Shown here: one piece after another, positions 13,706-22,407 of the stretch
Layout: each line of letters starts with the position of its first letter
Position numbering within the stretch: position 1 is the first letter of the stretch
Assembly: GCA_018826295.1 (NCBI GenBank)
Contig: JAHJZX010000043.1
Span: 62,001-126,000 of the forward strand
Direction: 5' to 3'
Source of the DNA: Gammaproteobacteria bacterium
Lineage (GTDB): Bacteria > Pseudomonadota > Gammaproteobacteria > Enterobacterales > Alteromonadaceae
DNA length: 64,000 bases
The notes under the pieces: generated by a model
Database searches by the model: none
Told to the model about the DNA's origin: nothing
Seen by the model: only the letters and a program-made list of their open reading frames with translations
Made by a program: the position numbers and the translations under genes

Positions 13706-15730
13706 ATGGATTTTCTACCACATCTTGCACTTGATAAAGTAGGCTACGCGCTTGCTGCAATCGCAAGCTTTGTCTTTTTCTTATTACTATTGGTTACCCG
13801 GGTTAAAAACCTGCAACGCTTGCTGCTGCTATGCTGGACCTTAGTCTGTTGTGTCTGGGCAAGCTATTACCTGCTATACGCAGTCACCCCCTATAGCACA
13901 AAAGCATCACTGCTGTTTGAACTGCTTAGATACTATGTATTGTTGCTGTTTTTAATTACCGCACTTAACTCTGCTACCAACAGTTTCCGCCTGTTGCTGC
14001 AGAATAAAGCGATGTTGCTGATTACTGCCACAGTATTAGTGTGGTACCCGCTATGCTACTGGCAGCTGATTTCCGATAACCTGATATTCACCGGCAGTTT
14101 GGCGCTGTGCATTTTACAGCTGGCATTTCTCGAAGCCTTGTATCGTCGCTCCGGTAACGACAGATGGCAATATAAACCTATGGTGATAAGCCTGGGGCTT
14201 TGTTTGCTATTTGATTTTGTCTTGCTGGCTGAATCAGCGTTATTTGCCCAGGTCGACAACCAACTCTGGGCAGCAAGAGGTTACGTATGCGCCGCTTTGC
14301 TGCCACTGATAATAGTATCAGTCAGACGGATCAGTGCCTGGGGTATCAGTGTCTATGTGTCACGGGATATCGTGCTACAAAGCTCGCTGGTGTTGGCATC
14401 TGGTGGTTATCTTTGCCTGATTGCTATCGCAGGGTTTTATATCCGCTATGTCGGTGGCAATTGGTCAAACCTATTGCAAGCCACCTTTTTTGCACTCGGC
14501 TTTGCTATGCTGGCATTTCTGCTGTTTTCCGGCGCGCTGCGCAGAAAGCTAAAAGTGTTTATCGAGAAGCATTTTTTTGCCAATAAATTCGACTATCGGC
14601 AAAAATGGCTAGAACTAACACGTATGCTGCGACAAATTGACCTTAGCAAAGCCCGGCAATACGACGCCATTTTGCAAGCCTGGCTTAGCGCCGTCGGTTA
14701 CAGCCGCGGTTGCCTGGTACGGCTACCTAACTCAACAAGTCCTCACTGTTTGGCTGTAGCTAACCGCGCCCTATTAACAGCAGACGAGTTAACGCTGATT
14801 TCCCGCTATCAGGCCAGCTTTGCTAAGCAGCACTGGATTGTCGATTTGTCTGACAAGGAAAGCAGCTTTGTCCGACAACAGCAGGATCTGACACAGCTAG
14901 ATGTGCAATTAATATTACCCATCCATGCTGATGGCGAGCTCTGGGGGCTTTGCATGATCAATACCCCAGACGTGGATAAACAACAACTGAACTGGGAGTT
15001 ACGTGACTATTTAATGCTGGTTACCGAACAAACTGCCAGCTATTTACTGCTGATGGAAGCCAGTAAAATATTCAGTGAAAATGCCCAGTTTGCCGCGTTC
15101 AGCCGGATGTCAGCCTTTGTAGTGCATGATTTAAAAAATGTAAAAGCCCAAATTGACCTCACCCTACAGAACGCTAAAAAACACCGCCACAATCCGGAGT
15201 TTATTGAAGATACCTTCGATACCTTGTCTGCCATGCAGCAACGGTTGGAGAACATGTTAGCCCAACTTAACAATAAACGGCATCAAAATGAAACCGTCAG
15301 CGCCTTTGATGCCGCAGAGGTGGTCCGGCAAGTGATAACATTGCGCTGCGCCGGCAAAAAGCCAGTGCCCCAATTTACAGCTTTGCAACAGTGCCAGTTA
15401 CAGCTGAATAAAGAGCGCTTTAGCAGCGTGATATACCACCTGTTAGATAATGCGCAACACGCCACGGCCGAGCATGGCCGTATCGACGTCAGCCTGGATG
15501 TACAACAAAATCAGCTGGTATTACAAATCAGCGACAATGGTTGCGGCATGTCAGCGGATTTTATCAGCAACAGACTATTTAAGCCTTTCGACTCAACAAA
15601 AGGCAATTCAGGTATGGGCGTCGGCGCCTATGATGCGCTACACTTTGCCCAACAACACAACGGGCAACTTTTGGTTAAAAGTACTGAAGGTAGCGGAACT
15701 ACCTTTACCCTAACGCTTCCGTTACAATAA
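13706..15730 (+). CDS. prsK: PEP-CTERM system sensor histidine kinase PrsK
   Basis: Membrane sensor kinase of the PEP-CTERM/exosortase regulatory pair. The N-terminal 280 residues form about eight membrane segments. A GAF-like region follows, then an H-box VVHDLKNVKAQ with the phosphoacceptor His near residue 474, and a C-terminal HATPase domain with the N-box LLDNAQHAT, G1 DNGCGMS and the G2 region GMGVGAYDA. The 674-residue length and the HDLKN H-box are characteristic of the PrsK family. prsR follows 34 bases downstream. No exosortase gene lies in this window. Confidence 0.93.
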   Translation: MDFLPHLALDKVGYALAAIASFVFFLLLLVTRVKNLQRLLLLCWTLVCCVWASYYLLYAVTPYSTKASLLFELLRYYVLLLFLITALNSATNSFRLLLQNKAMLLITATVLVWYPLCYWQLISDNLIFTGSLALCILQLAFLEALYRRSGNDRWQYKPMVISLGLCLLFDFVLLAESALFAQVDNQLWAARGYVCAALLPLIIVSVRRISAWGISVYVSRDIVLQSSLVLASGGYLCLIAIAGFYIRYVGGNWSNLLQATFFALGFAMLAFLLFSGALRRKLKVFIEKHFFANKFDYRQKWLELTRMLRQIDLSKARQYDAILQAWLSAVGYSRGCLVRLPNSTSPHCLAVANRALLTADELTLISRYQASFAKQHWIVDLSDKESSFVRQQQDLTQLDVQLILPIHADGELWGLCMINTPDVDKQQLNWELRDYLMLVTEQTASYLLLMEASKIFSENAQFAAFSRMSAFVVHDLKNVKAQIDLTLQNAKKHRHNPEFIEDTFDTLSAMQQRLENMLAQLNNKRHQNETVSAFDAAEVVRQVITLRCAGKKPVPQFTALQQCQLQLNKERFSSVIYHLLDNAQHATAEHGRIDVSLDVQQNQLVLQISDNGCGMSADFISNRLFKPFDSTKGNSGMGVGAYDALHFAQQHNGQLLVKSTEGSGTTFTLTLPLQ

Positions 15731-15764
15731 AAACGTATTGAGTTGTAACTACAAGGATCGTGGC

Positions 15765-17123
15765 ATGAAAACAGTTTTGGTTATTGAAGATGATATTGGT
15801 ATTCAGAAGCAACTTAAATGGAGTTTAAGTGACTATGAATTGGTTTTTGCCGCCGACAGAACCAGCGCTCTGACACAGTTACGCCGCTACGAACCTGCCG
15901 TTGTTACACTGGATTTAGGCTTACCTCCCGATGCAGCCAATGCATCAGAGGGGCTTGCCTGTCTGGCCGACATACTGGCAGCACAGCCAGATTGTAAGGT
16001 AATAGTTATTACCGGAAACACTGACAACGAACATGCACTTAAAGCTGTAGCGCTGGGCGCTTATGACTATTATCAAAAGCCGATTAACACTGACGTGCTA
16101 AATATAATATTAGCCAGAGCATTTAAAATCAGTGAGCTTGAAACTGAAAATCGCGCACTCAAATCAGCAAATGTAAATAACAGTGACATTATCGGTAACA
16201 GCGAAGCCATTTTAAAGGCATGCCGGACGGTAGAAAAAATTGCGCCGACCGAAATAACCACCCTATTACTCGGCGAAAGTGGTACCGGCAAAGAAGTGTT
16301 TGCCCGGGCTATTCACCGCCAAAGTCCAAGAATTAATAAGCCCTTTGTCGCGATAAACTGTGCCTCCATTCCGGAAAACTTACTGGAAAGCGAACTGTTC
16401 GGCTATGAAAAAGGCGCTTTTACCGGAGCCAATAAAACCACACTGGGAAAAATTGAATGTGCCAATGGTGGCACTTTACTGTTAGACGAAATAGGTGATA
16501 TGCCGCTTAGTCTGCAGGCAAAAATGTTGCGTTTTTTACAAGAGCGGGTCATAGAACGGGTTGGTGGCCGACAGGAAATTGAAGTGAATGTCCGGGTTAT
16601 CTGCGCAACTCACCGTAATCTGGCGGAAATGGTTGCAGAGCAGAGCTTTCGCGAAGACTTGTATTACCGTATCAGCGAGATCAGCCTGACCATACCACCA
16701 CTGCGCCAACGTGGCCACGACATCATTGTCATTGCCAAAGCCCTGCTCCACCGCTTTAATGATGAATTTAACAGCCGCGTACAAGGCTTTAGCGAATCCG
16801 CCATGCAGGCAATGCTGCACTACCAGTGGCCGGGTAATATTCGCGAGTTACAAAACAAACTGAAGTCAGCGGTAATACTGGCAGACAGTAAATATATATC
16901 GGAAGATGATTTAGGCCTAAGCAACCAGAGTAGTAAAACAGAAACTTTACGTAAAGTACGTGAGCAAGCCGAAACTCATGCTATCCGCCATGCCTATACT
17001 CTGGCAAATGGCAATTTATCTAAAACTGCAGACAGCCTGGGTATTACCCGGCCAACACTTTATGCACTAATTGATAAGTACCGCCTGCACGATCTACGTA
17101 ATGTTGAAACTGAAAACCCGTAA
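15765..17123 (+). CDS. prsR: PEP-CTERM system sigma-54 response regulator PrsR
   Basis: NtrC-like activator expected to drive sigma-54 promoters of PEP-CTERM genes. Receiver domain with phosphoacceptor Asp50 (VTLDLGLP); AAA+ domain with Walker A GESGTGKE (170-177), the sigma-54 contact loop GAFTGA (218-223) and Walker B LLLDEIGD (238-245); a Fis-type helix-turn-helix at the C-terminus (NLSKTADSLGITRPTLY). The ATG at 15765 has AAGGA at the right distance; an upstream TTG at 15738 is less likely. A plausible target in this window is the PEP-CTERM gene at 31279, whose promoter has the -24/-12 form. Confidence 0.94.
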   Translation: MKTVLVIEDDIGIQKQLKWSLSDYELVFAADRTSALTQLRRYEPAVVTLDLGLPPDAANASEGLACLADILAAQPDCKVIVITGNTDNEHALKAVALGAYDYYQKPINTDVLNIILARAFKISELETENRALKSANVNNSDIIGNSEAILKACRTVEKIAPTEITTLLLGESGTGKEVFARAIHRQSPRINKPFVAINCASIPENLLESELFGYEKGAFTGANKTTLGKIECANGGTLLLDEIGDMPLSLQAKMLRFLQERVIERVGGRQEIEVNVRVICATHRNLAEMVAEQSFREDLYYRISEISLTIPPLRQRGHDIIVIAKALLHRFNDEFNSRVQGFSESAMQAMLHYQWPGNIRELQNKLKSAVILADSKYISEDDLGLSNQSSKTETLRKVREQAETHAIRHAYTLANGNLSKTADSLGITRPTLYALIDKYRLHDLRNVETENP

Positions 17124-17144
17124 CGGCAATATGTCGTTACGGGT
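17116..17144 (+). other. Stem-loop over the prsR stop codon
   Basis: A perfect ten-base-pair stem ACCCGTAACG / CGTTACGGGT with a nine-base loop. It overlaps the prsR stop and lacks a T-run, so it is more likely an mRNA 3' stabiliser acting with the terminator that follows 16 bases later. Confidence 0.6.
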
Positions 17145-17160
17145 ATAGCAATGCAGATAA

Positions 17161-17191
17161 AAAAAACCCCACTTTCAGGTGGGGCTTTTTA
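17161..17191. terminator. Bidirectional intrinsic terminator between prsR and the TPR gene
   Basis: CCCCAC-TTTCAG-GTGGGG stem with an A-run before and a T-run after, between convergent genes. Confidence 0.87.
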
Positions 17192-18451
17192 TTACAGCGT
17201 AATGCCTTTTTGCTTGGCTTTATCTTTAATGTACGACTCCCAACTACGCACCTGACGTGACATAGCAGGATCTTTCTTCGCATTCATCAAAGCAGCATAA
17301 GCTTCTTTGTACTTCTTCTGATTAAAGTAAGCATCTACCAGGCTCATATAAACCGTTGAAGGTTTTTCAACATTCAGTGATAGCGCCTTATCAAAAGCCG
17401 CAATAGCTTCATTGTACTTTTGCACAGACACGTAAGCAGAGCCCTGACGACGATATGCATCTGCATCGTTAGTCATTTTAGCCAGCTCGCCATAGTATTC
17501 TGCAGCACGGGCAAATTCACGGGCAGACTGGTAGTTAGAAGCGATAAAAGTAACGTTGTTTTTATCTTTCTTAACCAGGCCTTCCTTCATGTGCTTTTCC
17601 ATCACCGTGGCTGCTTTGTATGGAACATTGTTATTCGCATACATTTGCGCCAGCATCCGCACTTCAGAGTCTTTTTCCAGATAACCTTGTGAGTAAGCCA
17701 TCTGTAGAGTCGACAATGATTTAGCATAATCTTCAGTTAAGGTGTAGAAATTACCCAGATAAACCCAGAACTGTTTATTCTCAGGAAATATCTGCACCAT
17801 AATTTCAGAGTGCGCTACTAAATCTTTATAGCGTTTTAACTCATACAGCGCGCCCATCTTCAACAGATAGTGATTTGATTCAGGCTTAGCTGAAAAACGA
17901 ATCGCATCATCAGCGGCAGGTACAACTTTGTCGTACTGGGCCATCAGGTGGTAAGCGTTGGCTATCCGCATATAAGCATCAGAACTTTGCTCGCCGGTAA
18001 ACATAATCCAGTCTTCATAAGCTTTAATCGCTTTCTGGTACTGTTTATCCTGCAACAGCATATCGGCCAGTAGCTTCATGGTTCCAGCCTGATCATTAAA
18101 CGTCAACTGATCAGGTTTTACCGCTAAAGTCAGATATTTAACTGCCTGCTTTTCGTCTTTAGTGGCGTACAAATTACCCAAAAAACGATTCAATGTAGCC
18201 ATATCAAACTCGTTGCTGGATTTGGTATCCAGTAACACTGCTATGGCTTCATCTAGCTGGTCTGCGTTGTAAAGTTCATAGGCCTTGACCAATGTCTTAC
18301 CAACACGTTCACCAACGATTTGCGTTTTCCGTGCTTTACGTTCTTCCACTTTGGCCATATTCGGCTGCACCGCAGCCGACACCGGAGCCACAGCAACACC
18401 AAGGGCGGCCATGACAACCAGAGCTGAGGTAAGTTTATTAAACTTTTTCAT
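17192..18451 (-). CDS. TPR-repeat periplasmic protein of the TonB2 operon
   Basis: The signal peptide is residues 1-27 (MKKFNKLTSALVVMAALG, ending PVSAA); the rest is a run of helical TPR-like repeats, for example the blocks around YKDLVAHSEIMVQIFP and AYRRQGSAYVSVQKYNEAIAAFDKALSLN. It is the last gene of the DUF3450-ExbB-ExbB-ExbD-TonB operon, one base after the tonB stop, and its ATG at 18451 has a perfect AGGAGG. An upstream in-frame start at 18484 would overlap tonB and is not needed. Vibrio and Shewanella TonB2 operons carry a similar TPR gene. It probably acts with the TonB2 complex in the periplasm; its exact role is unknown. Confidence 0.88.
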   Translation of the reverse strand: MKKFNKLTSALVVMAALGVAVAPVSAAVQPNMAKVEERKARKTQIVGERVGKTLVKAYELYNADQLDEAIAVLLDTKSSNEFDMATLNRFLGNLYATKDEKQAVKYLTLAVKPDQLTFNDQAGTMKLLADMLLQDKQYQKAIKAYEDWIMFTGEQSSDAYMRIANAYHLMAQYDKVVPAADDAIRFSAKPESNHYLLKMGALYELKRYKDLVAHSEIMVQIFPENKQFWVYLGNFYTLTEDYAKSLSTLQMAYSQGYLEKDSEVRMLAQMYANNNVPYKAATVMEKHMKEGLVKKDKNNVTFIASNYQSAREFARAAEYYGELAKMTNDADAYRRQGSAYVSVQKYNEAIAAFDKALSLNVEKPSTVYMSLVDAYFNQKKYKEAYAALMNAKKDPAMSRQVRSWESYIKDKAKQKGITL

Positions 18452-18452
18452 A

Positions 18453-19070
18453 TTAACCTCCTGCCATATCAAGTGTGAAATCAAGCTGCACGACCTGGCC
18501 GGTTTGCTTTAACGGCTTACCGTCAACCACTTTAGGGCTGTATTTCCAGCGACGCAGTGCACGAATAGCTTCACGGTCGAATACACGGCGTGGTTCGGCT
18601 TCAATAACTTCAACCTCATCCACACTGCCATCTTCCATAATACTAAAGCGTAACCTTACCCAACCTTGCAAACCATCACGGGCAGCTTGTACCGGGTAGC
18701 GCGGCTCTATACGTACTATAGGTGTTGCATCACCATCGCGCATCATACCAGATGGGTCACCTAAGCCGGCATTAGCAGCGCCTAAGTTTAAACCCGGCAT
18801 GTTAAAGCCGATAGTACCACCCGCATTTGCCACATCAGGCTCAGGCTGAGGCGCCTTAGGCGGCTGAGCTGGCGGTGGTGGCGGCGGTGGCGGTGGTGGC
18901 CGACGTGTCTGTGTATCTGAATCGGGTGGCGTAGTGTTTAGCTCAATCACTATACGCTCTTGATCTACCACCGAACGCTCTCCGGAACCTTTAACCAGAA
19001 GAGCCATAATCAGAAACAGCACGAACGTTACCACAGCACCGATTATTAACGATGTCAGGAAACGTGCCAT
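18453..19070 (-). CDS. tonB2: TonB-family energy transducer (TonB2 type)
   Basis: Spans the periplasm and passes proton-motive energy from ExbB/ExbD to TonB-dependent outer-membrane receptors. One N-terminal membrane anchor (about residues 5-26), a proline-rich linker with ten prolines in a row (encoded at about 18871-18900), and a C-terminal TonB domain (about 125-200) with PRYPVQAARDGLQGWVRLRF and ALRRWKYSPKVVDG. At 205 residues it has the short TonB2 form. It overlaps neither neighbour but is packed tightly: exbD ends two bases upstream and the TPR gene starts just after. Confidence 0.94.
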   Translation of the reverse strand: MARFLTSLIIGAVVTFVLFLIMALLVKGSGERSVVDQERIVIELNTTPPDSDTQTRRPPPPPPPPPPAQPPKAPQPEPDVANAGGTIGFNMPGLNLGAANAGLGDPSGMMRDGDATPIVRIEPRYPVQAARDGLQGWVRLRFSIMEDGSVDEVEVIEAEPRRVFDREAIRALRRWKYSPKVVDGKPLKQTGQVVQLDFTLDMAGG

Positions 19071-19072
19071 AA

Positions 19073-19477
19073 TTACTTAGTCTCCCCGGCGATACTAATC
19101 ACCAATGCCGGATCAGCAGCTTTAATCTGATCCATCACTTCCATCACTATACCGTGCTTAGCTTCTTTATCTGCCTGTACGATAATAGTGTCGGTTGGTG
19201 ACTCAGCTCTTAACCGTTCAATGTTGGCAGAAACCCGCTCAATATCAACAGTACGCTTATCCATCCAAATTTCGCCGTTTGCACGGACTGCAATAAAGAT
19301 AGTAGCGCTTGGCTTTTTAATTGCCTGAGCTGCTTCTGGTTTATTCACATCGATACCGGCTTCCTTAACGAAAGACGTCGTTACGATGAAAAAGATAAGC
19401 ATAATGAACACGATATCCATCATCGGCGTAATGTCGATTGCGGCTTCATCGTCTTCACGAATACGTTTACGTGCCAT
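19073..19477 (-). CDS. exbD2: Biopolymer transport protein ExbD
   Basis: Proton-channel partner of ExbB that anchors TonB. One transmembrane helix near residues 20-40 containing the essential Asp21 (TPMMDIVFIMLIFF), followed by a periplasmic domain with the VQADKEAKHG and MDQIKAAD blocks of the family. The 134-residue length is normal. It lies between exbB and tonB in the operon with gaps of 2-11 bases. Confidence 0.95.
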   Translation of the reverse strand: MARKRIREDDEAAIDITPMMDIVFIMLIFFIVTTSFVKEAGIDVNKPEAAQAIKKPSATIFIAVRANGEIWMDKRTVDIERVSANIERLRAESPTDTIIVQADKEAKHGIVMEVMDQIKAADPALVISIAGETK

Positions 19478-19488
19478 AAAAATCTCTC

Positions 19489-20016
19489 TTAATGATGCGG
19501 TAAGCTGTCAACGAGATCTGCTTTTTCCCGTTTGACTTTAACTTCCAGCCGCGAACTGAAAAATACGCCTGATAATGCAGCAACCATACCGGCCATAGTT
19601 GGTATTGTCGCCATCGAAATACCAGCAGCCATAGTTCTTGGATTACCTGTCCCCATTGCAGCCATAATGTCGAATACTGCAATCATACCGGTTACCGTAC
19701 CCAGCAACCCTACTAAGGGTGACATAGCTACGAGCGTTTTAATCAGCAACATGCCTTGATCCAATTGAAGCGTAGCTTCGGAAATCCAGGTATCGCGAAT
19801 TTTATGTGCATACCATGATGTGGTATCAGCACGGGCATCCCAACGAGCAATAATGTCTCGCTTTAACTTCGGGAAAACCCATGTTACGTACCAGTAGCGC
19901 TCCAGCATCATAAACCACATAACGAGGAGCACCAGGGCGACAACGTATAACACGTTGCCACCGGTATGTATAAAATCCTGTACCGATTCCCACAGCTCAA
20001 TAAGCTGGAGCATCAT
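19489..20016 (-). CDS. exbB2: MotA/TolQ/ExbB proton channel protein (ExbB2)
   Basis: Inner-membrane proton channel subunit. Three membrane segments: one near residues 20-38 and two in the MotA/TolQ/ExbB domain (about 90-160), with the signature PLVGLLGTVTGMIAVFD and the Thr-rich helix GISMATIPTMAG. The gene starts with ATGATG. Its ATG shares one base with the stop of the upstream TtpC gene (TAATG), which indicates translational coupling. It is the second ExbB-like protein of this operon. Confidence 0.94.
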   Translation of the reverse strand: MMLQLIELWESVQDFIHTGGNVLYVVALVLLVMWFMMLERYWYVTWVFPKLKRDIIARWDARADTTSWYAHKIRDTWISEATLQLDQGMLLIKTLVAMSPLVGLLGTVTGMIAVFDIMAAMGTGNPRTMAAGISMATIPTMAGMVAALSGVFFSSRLEVKVKREKADLVDSLPHH

Positions 20017-21383
20017 TAGGCTTTCTCCTTCTCCGCATGAGCAGCAACGATACCGGCGCTTTGCTCATCTAAAACGTGCAGGATTGATTTCGCTTTTGAC
20101 GCAACAACGCTGTGTAAAAAGATTAACGGTAATGCCGCAATCAGACCCAGAGCTGTTGTAACAAGTGCCAGAGAGATATCGCCGGCCATCAGTTTTGGAT
20201 CACCTGTTCCGTATAATGTAATGGTCTGGAACGTTTGAATCATACCGATTACGGTACCTAACAGACCCATTAACGGTGCTACAGCAGCAAACAGCTTGAT
20301 TAAACCGATACCACGATCCACTTTTGGCGTTTCACGCAAAATAGCTTCATCCAGTTTCAGTTCCAGGTTTTCTACGTCAGCAGAAGTATTCTGGTGATAC
20401 ACAGTCAGGATACGACCCAGTGGATTGTCTTTTGACGGATTAGCCAGATCTTTCAGCTGGGCACGGATTTTCGCACCCACAACGCTCAGTACTACAAAGC
20501 GCTCGATGAAGATCAGTAAACCAATTAACAATAAGATCGTGATCAGATAACCAACTTCTTTACCCTGATGGTAGTAATCCATCAGCGTATTACGCTGCTG
20601 GTTTAACCGCAGTAAAGAGTTGCCCTTGGTTGGATCCAGGTAAAAACCAACTAACTCACCGCTTGACGCGTTGTGGAAGTTTGCTACTGAATCATGAATT
20701 TTTGCCTGAGGAGCACGGCCTAATGGCTGCAGCTGATCGGTTGAATCATTGCGTAACAGATACTCTTGCTCGCCAGTTACATGGAAAGTACCAAAACGGG
20801 TAACACGACGCGTTTCTGTACCGCCATCCAGCTTAACGACTTCAGCATCGAAAGTAGCAACCTTGCCAGACTCTGTCATTTCAGTCAGCATCGCCAGCCA
20901 CAGATCTTCCATCTCTTGCAGAGTTGGCAGCTCTTTCGCTTCAGCGATAGTACGCAGTGGTACATCACGGTCCGGGTACTGAGCACTGATTAATGATGTA
21001 GAAATGTCACCAATAGCTTTGTTAGCTGACTGGCGAACCACACCGAATACTTCACCCATGGTGCCCAAAGCGCTTTCAAGTTCAGCTTGTTTTTGTGCAA
21101 TCAGGATGTCGTTATCAGCGTATTGCTTTTGCAGACGCTTACCACGAGCTTCTTCATCGCTGAAAGCTTTTTTAGCCGCGTTTAATAACGCTTGCTTATC
21201 TGCACGGTCAGCCAGGAAAGCACGCTCGCGCTCCTGGTTTACACGACCTTCAATAACACGTTGTTTTTTCACTTGCTCAAGTAACTGATCCAGCTTAGCG
21301 GTATCAGCAACAGTGCTAAAAGTCATAGAGGCGGAAAGTGTTACTGCCGCAGCTACGACGAAAGATTTAAATTTCATGCTCAT
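20016..21383 (-). CDS. TtpC-like ExbB-family protein of the TonB2 system
   Basis: A 455-residue ExbB/TolQ homologue with a long N-terminal extension. The signal peptide is about residues 1-26 (ending STVADTA); a charged coiled-coil region spans about 30-110, a periplasmic domain follows to about 270, and then come three membrane segments with the MotA/TolQ/ExbB signature PLMGLLGTVIGMIQTFQ and the helix DISLALVTTALGLIAALP. This is the architecture of TtpC, the fourth component required by Vibrio TonB2 systems. Start MSMKFKSFVVAAAVTLSA. It is translationally coupled to exbB2. Confidence 0.9.
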   Translation of the reverse strand: MSMKFKSFVVAAAVTLSASMTFSTVADTAKLDQLLEQVKKQRVIEGRVNQERERAFLADRADKQALLNAAKKAFSDEEARGKRLQKQYADNDILIAQKQAELESALGTMGEVFGVVRQSANKAIGDISTSLISAQYPDRDVPLRTIAEAKELPTLQEMEDLWLAMLTEMTESGKVATFDAEVVKLDGGTETRRVTRFGTFHVTGEQEYLLRNDSTDQLQPLGRAPQAKIHDSVANFHNASSGELVGFYLDPTKGNSLLRLNQQRNTLMDYYHQGKEVGYLITILLLIGLLIFIERFVVLSVVGAKIRAQLKDLANPSKDNPLGRILTVYHQNTSADVENLELKLDEAILRETPKVDRGIGLIKLFAAVAPLMGLLGTVIGMIQTFQTITLYGTGDPKLMAGDISLALVTTALGLIAALPLIFLHSVVASKAKSILHVLDEQSAGIVAAHAEKEKA

Positions 21384-21389
21384 TTGCTG

Positions 21390-22160
21390 TTACTCCGCTG
21401 CGAATAAAGGTACACGATCCATTTCAAGCTGGGCTTCACGACGCGCCATCTTGATAAAATTGGTCACTGAATTCATGTACGAATCTGGTAATTCATCCCA
21501 GCTTTGTGTTGTTTTGTTCCAAACCCAGCCAGAGCTGCCATCCAGTGACTGCGCCATTAATACCAGGCGACCTAAATGCACGTAATCAACCGTCATTTCG
21601 CTGCCACCGATAGTCAGAGTACCCTGAAACGCTGCCAGCTCAGAGCCGTAACCCATTTCGATGCTGTAAGCTTCAAGAATTTGACGGAACTGCTCTGAAC
21701 GCTGTACGTCTGAACGGGCCATGATTTCACGCAGATTTTCAGCGCGCTGAATACGACGCTCAGTACGCAATGGAATATCGGCTTTAACAAACTGTTCCAG
21801 TGCGTCGATCATACGGAACATTAATGGCACTGTACCTTTGTTGGTATTTTCTAAGCCATCAATCTGACGCTGGATAGAATTAATCTGACGCTGCTGATCA
21901 GCAACCAGGGTTGCCAGAAAATCATTATAAACTTTCAGGTTTTCTGTCTGGTCAACAACCTGGCGGTACTCGCCGAGTAATTCCTGCGACTGGTCATAAA
22001 TATTGTTGATTTTTTCTTGAGACTGCACAGCTGCGCGCTGAATTTGACTACCTTCCTGATGCAACGCTTTTAAATCTGTTGCCAGTGCATTCGCCGACAG
22101 AGCGAAAGTACCGGCCAGAGCTGTTGCAACAAGACTCTTGCGAATTTTATTGTTAAACAT
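21390..22160 (-). CDS. DUF3450 family periplasmic coiled-coil protein
   Basis: First gene of the TonB2 operon. The signal peptide is residues 1-26 (MFNNKIRKSLVATALAG, ending ALA); a long helical coiled-coil region follows, from about residue 30 to 120 (repeated Gln and heptads, LVADQQRQINSIQRQIDGLE), then a compact C-terminal domain with GYGSELAAFQGTL and the Trp-rich SSGWVWNKTTQSWDELP. The match is to DUF3450, which travels with TtpC/ExbB in Vibrio, Shewanella and relatives. It probably forms a periplasmic partner of TtpC. The ATG at 22160 is chosen because it starts the signal peptide; the open frame runs 43 codons further upstream without a sensible start. Confidence 0.88.
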   Translation of the reverse strand: MFNNKIRKSLVATALAGTFALSANALATDLKALHQEGSQIQRAAVQSQEKINNIYDQSQELLGEYRQVVDQTENLKVYNDFLATLVADQQRQINSIQRQIDGLENTNKGTVPLMFRMIDALEQFVKADIPLRTERRIQRAENLREIMARSDVQRSEQFRQILEAYSIEMGYGSELAAFQGTLTIGGSEMTVDYVHLGRLVLMAQSLDGSSGWVWNKTTQSWDELPDSYMNSVTNFIKMARREAQLEMDRVPLFAAE

Positions 22161-22261
22161 AGTTCCCAACCAATTATTGCTGATTAACGTAACCTGAAGT
22201 TGTAAGGGCATGTTGCTTACGGATACAACAACGCCCTCGGTTAGAGGGTAAACCGTCCGCA

Positions 22262-22289
22262 TCATTACAGTTAAAAACGACCTTGTCAA
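22262..22289 (-). promoter_or_regulatory. Candidate sigma-70 promoter of the TonB2 operon
   Basis: On the minus strand TTGACA (22289-22284) and TAATGA (22267-22262) are separated by 16 bases, 100 bases ahead of the DUF3450 start. The -35 is perfect and the -10 is poor. I saw no convincing Fur box nearby. Confidence 0.35.
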
Positions 22290-22407
22290 GACGACGCAGG
22301 CGTCCAGAGGTCTGCTCTGTTCCTGTTATGTATTGCAGCAGTTTACCCAAATTAAGCACGGTTAAACATTTACAAATTAAATTACTATAACTTATTAAAT
22401 TATTAGC

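Noticed and set aside
22160..22407. Fur box upstream of the TonB2 operon
   Set aside because: Expected for iron-uptake energisers, but no sequence close to the GATAAT-type consensus was found.
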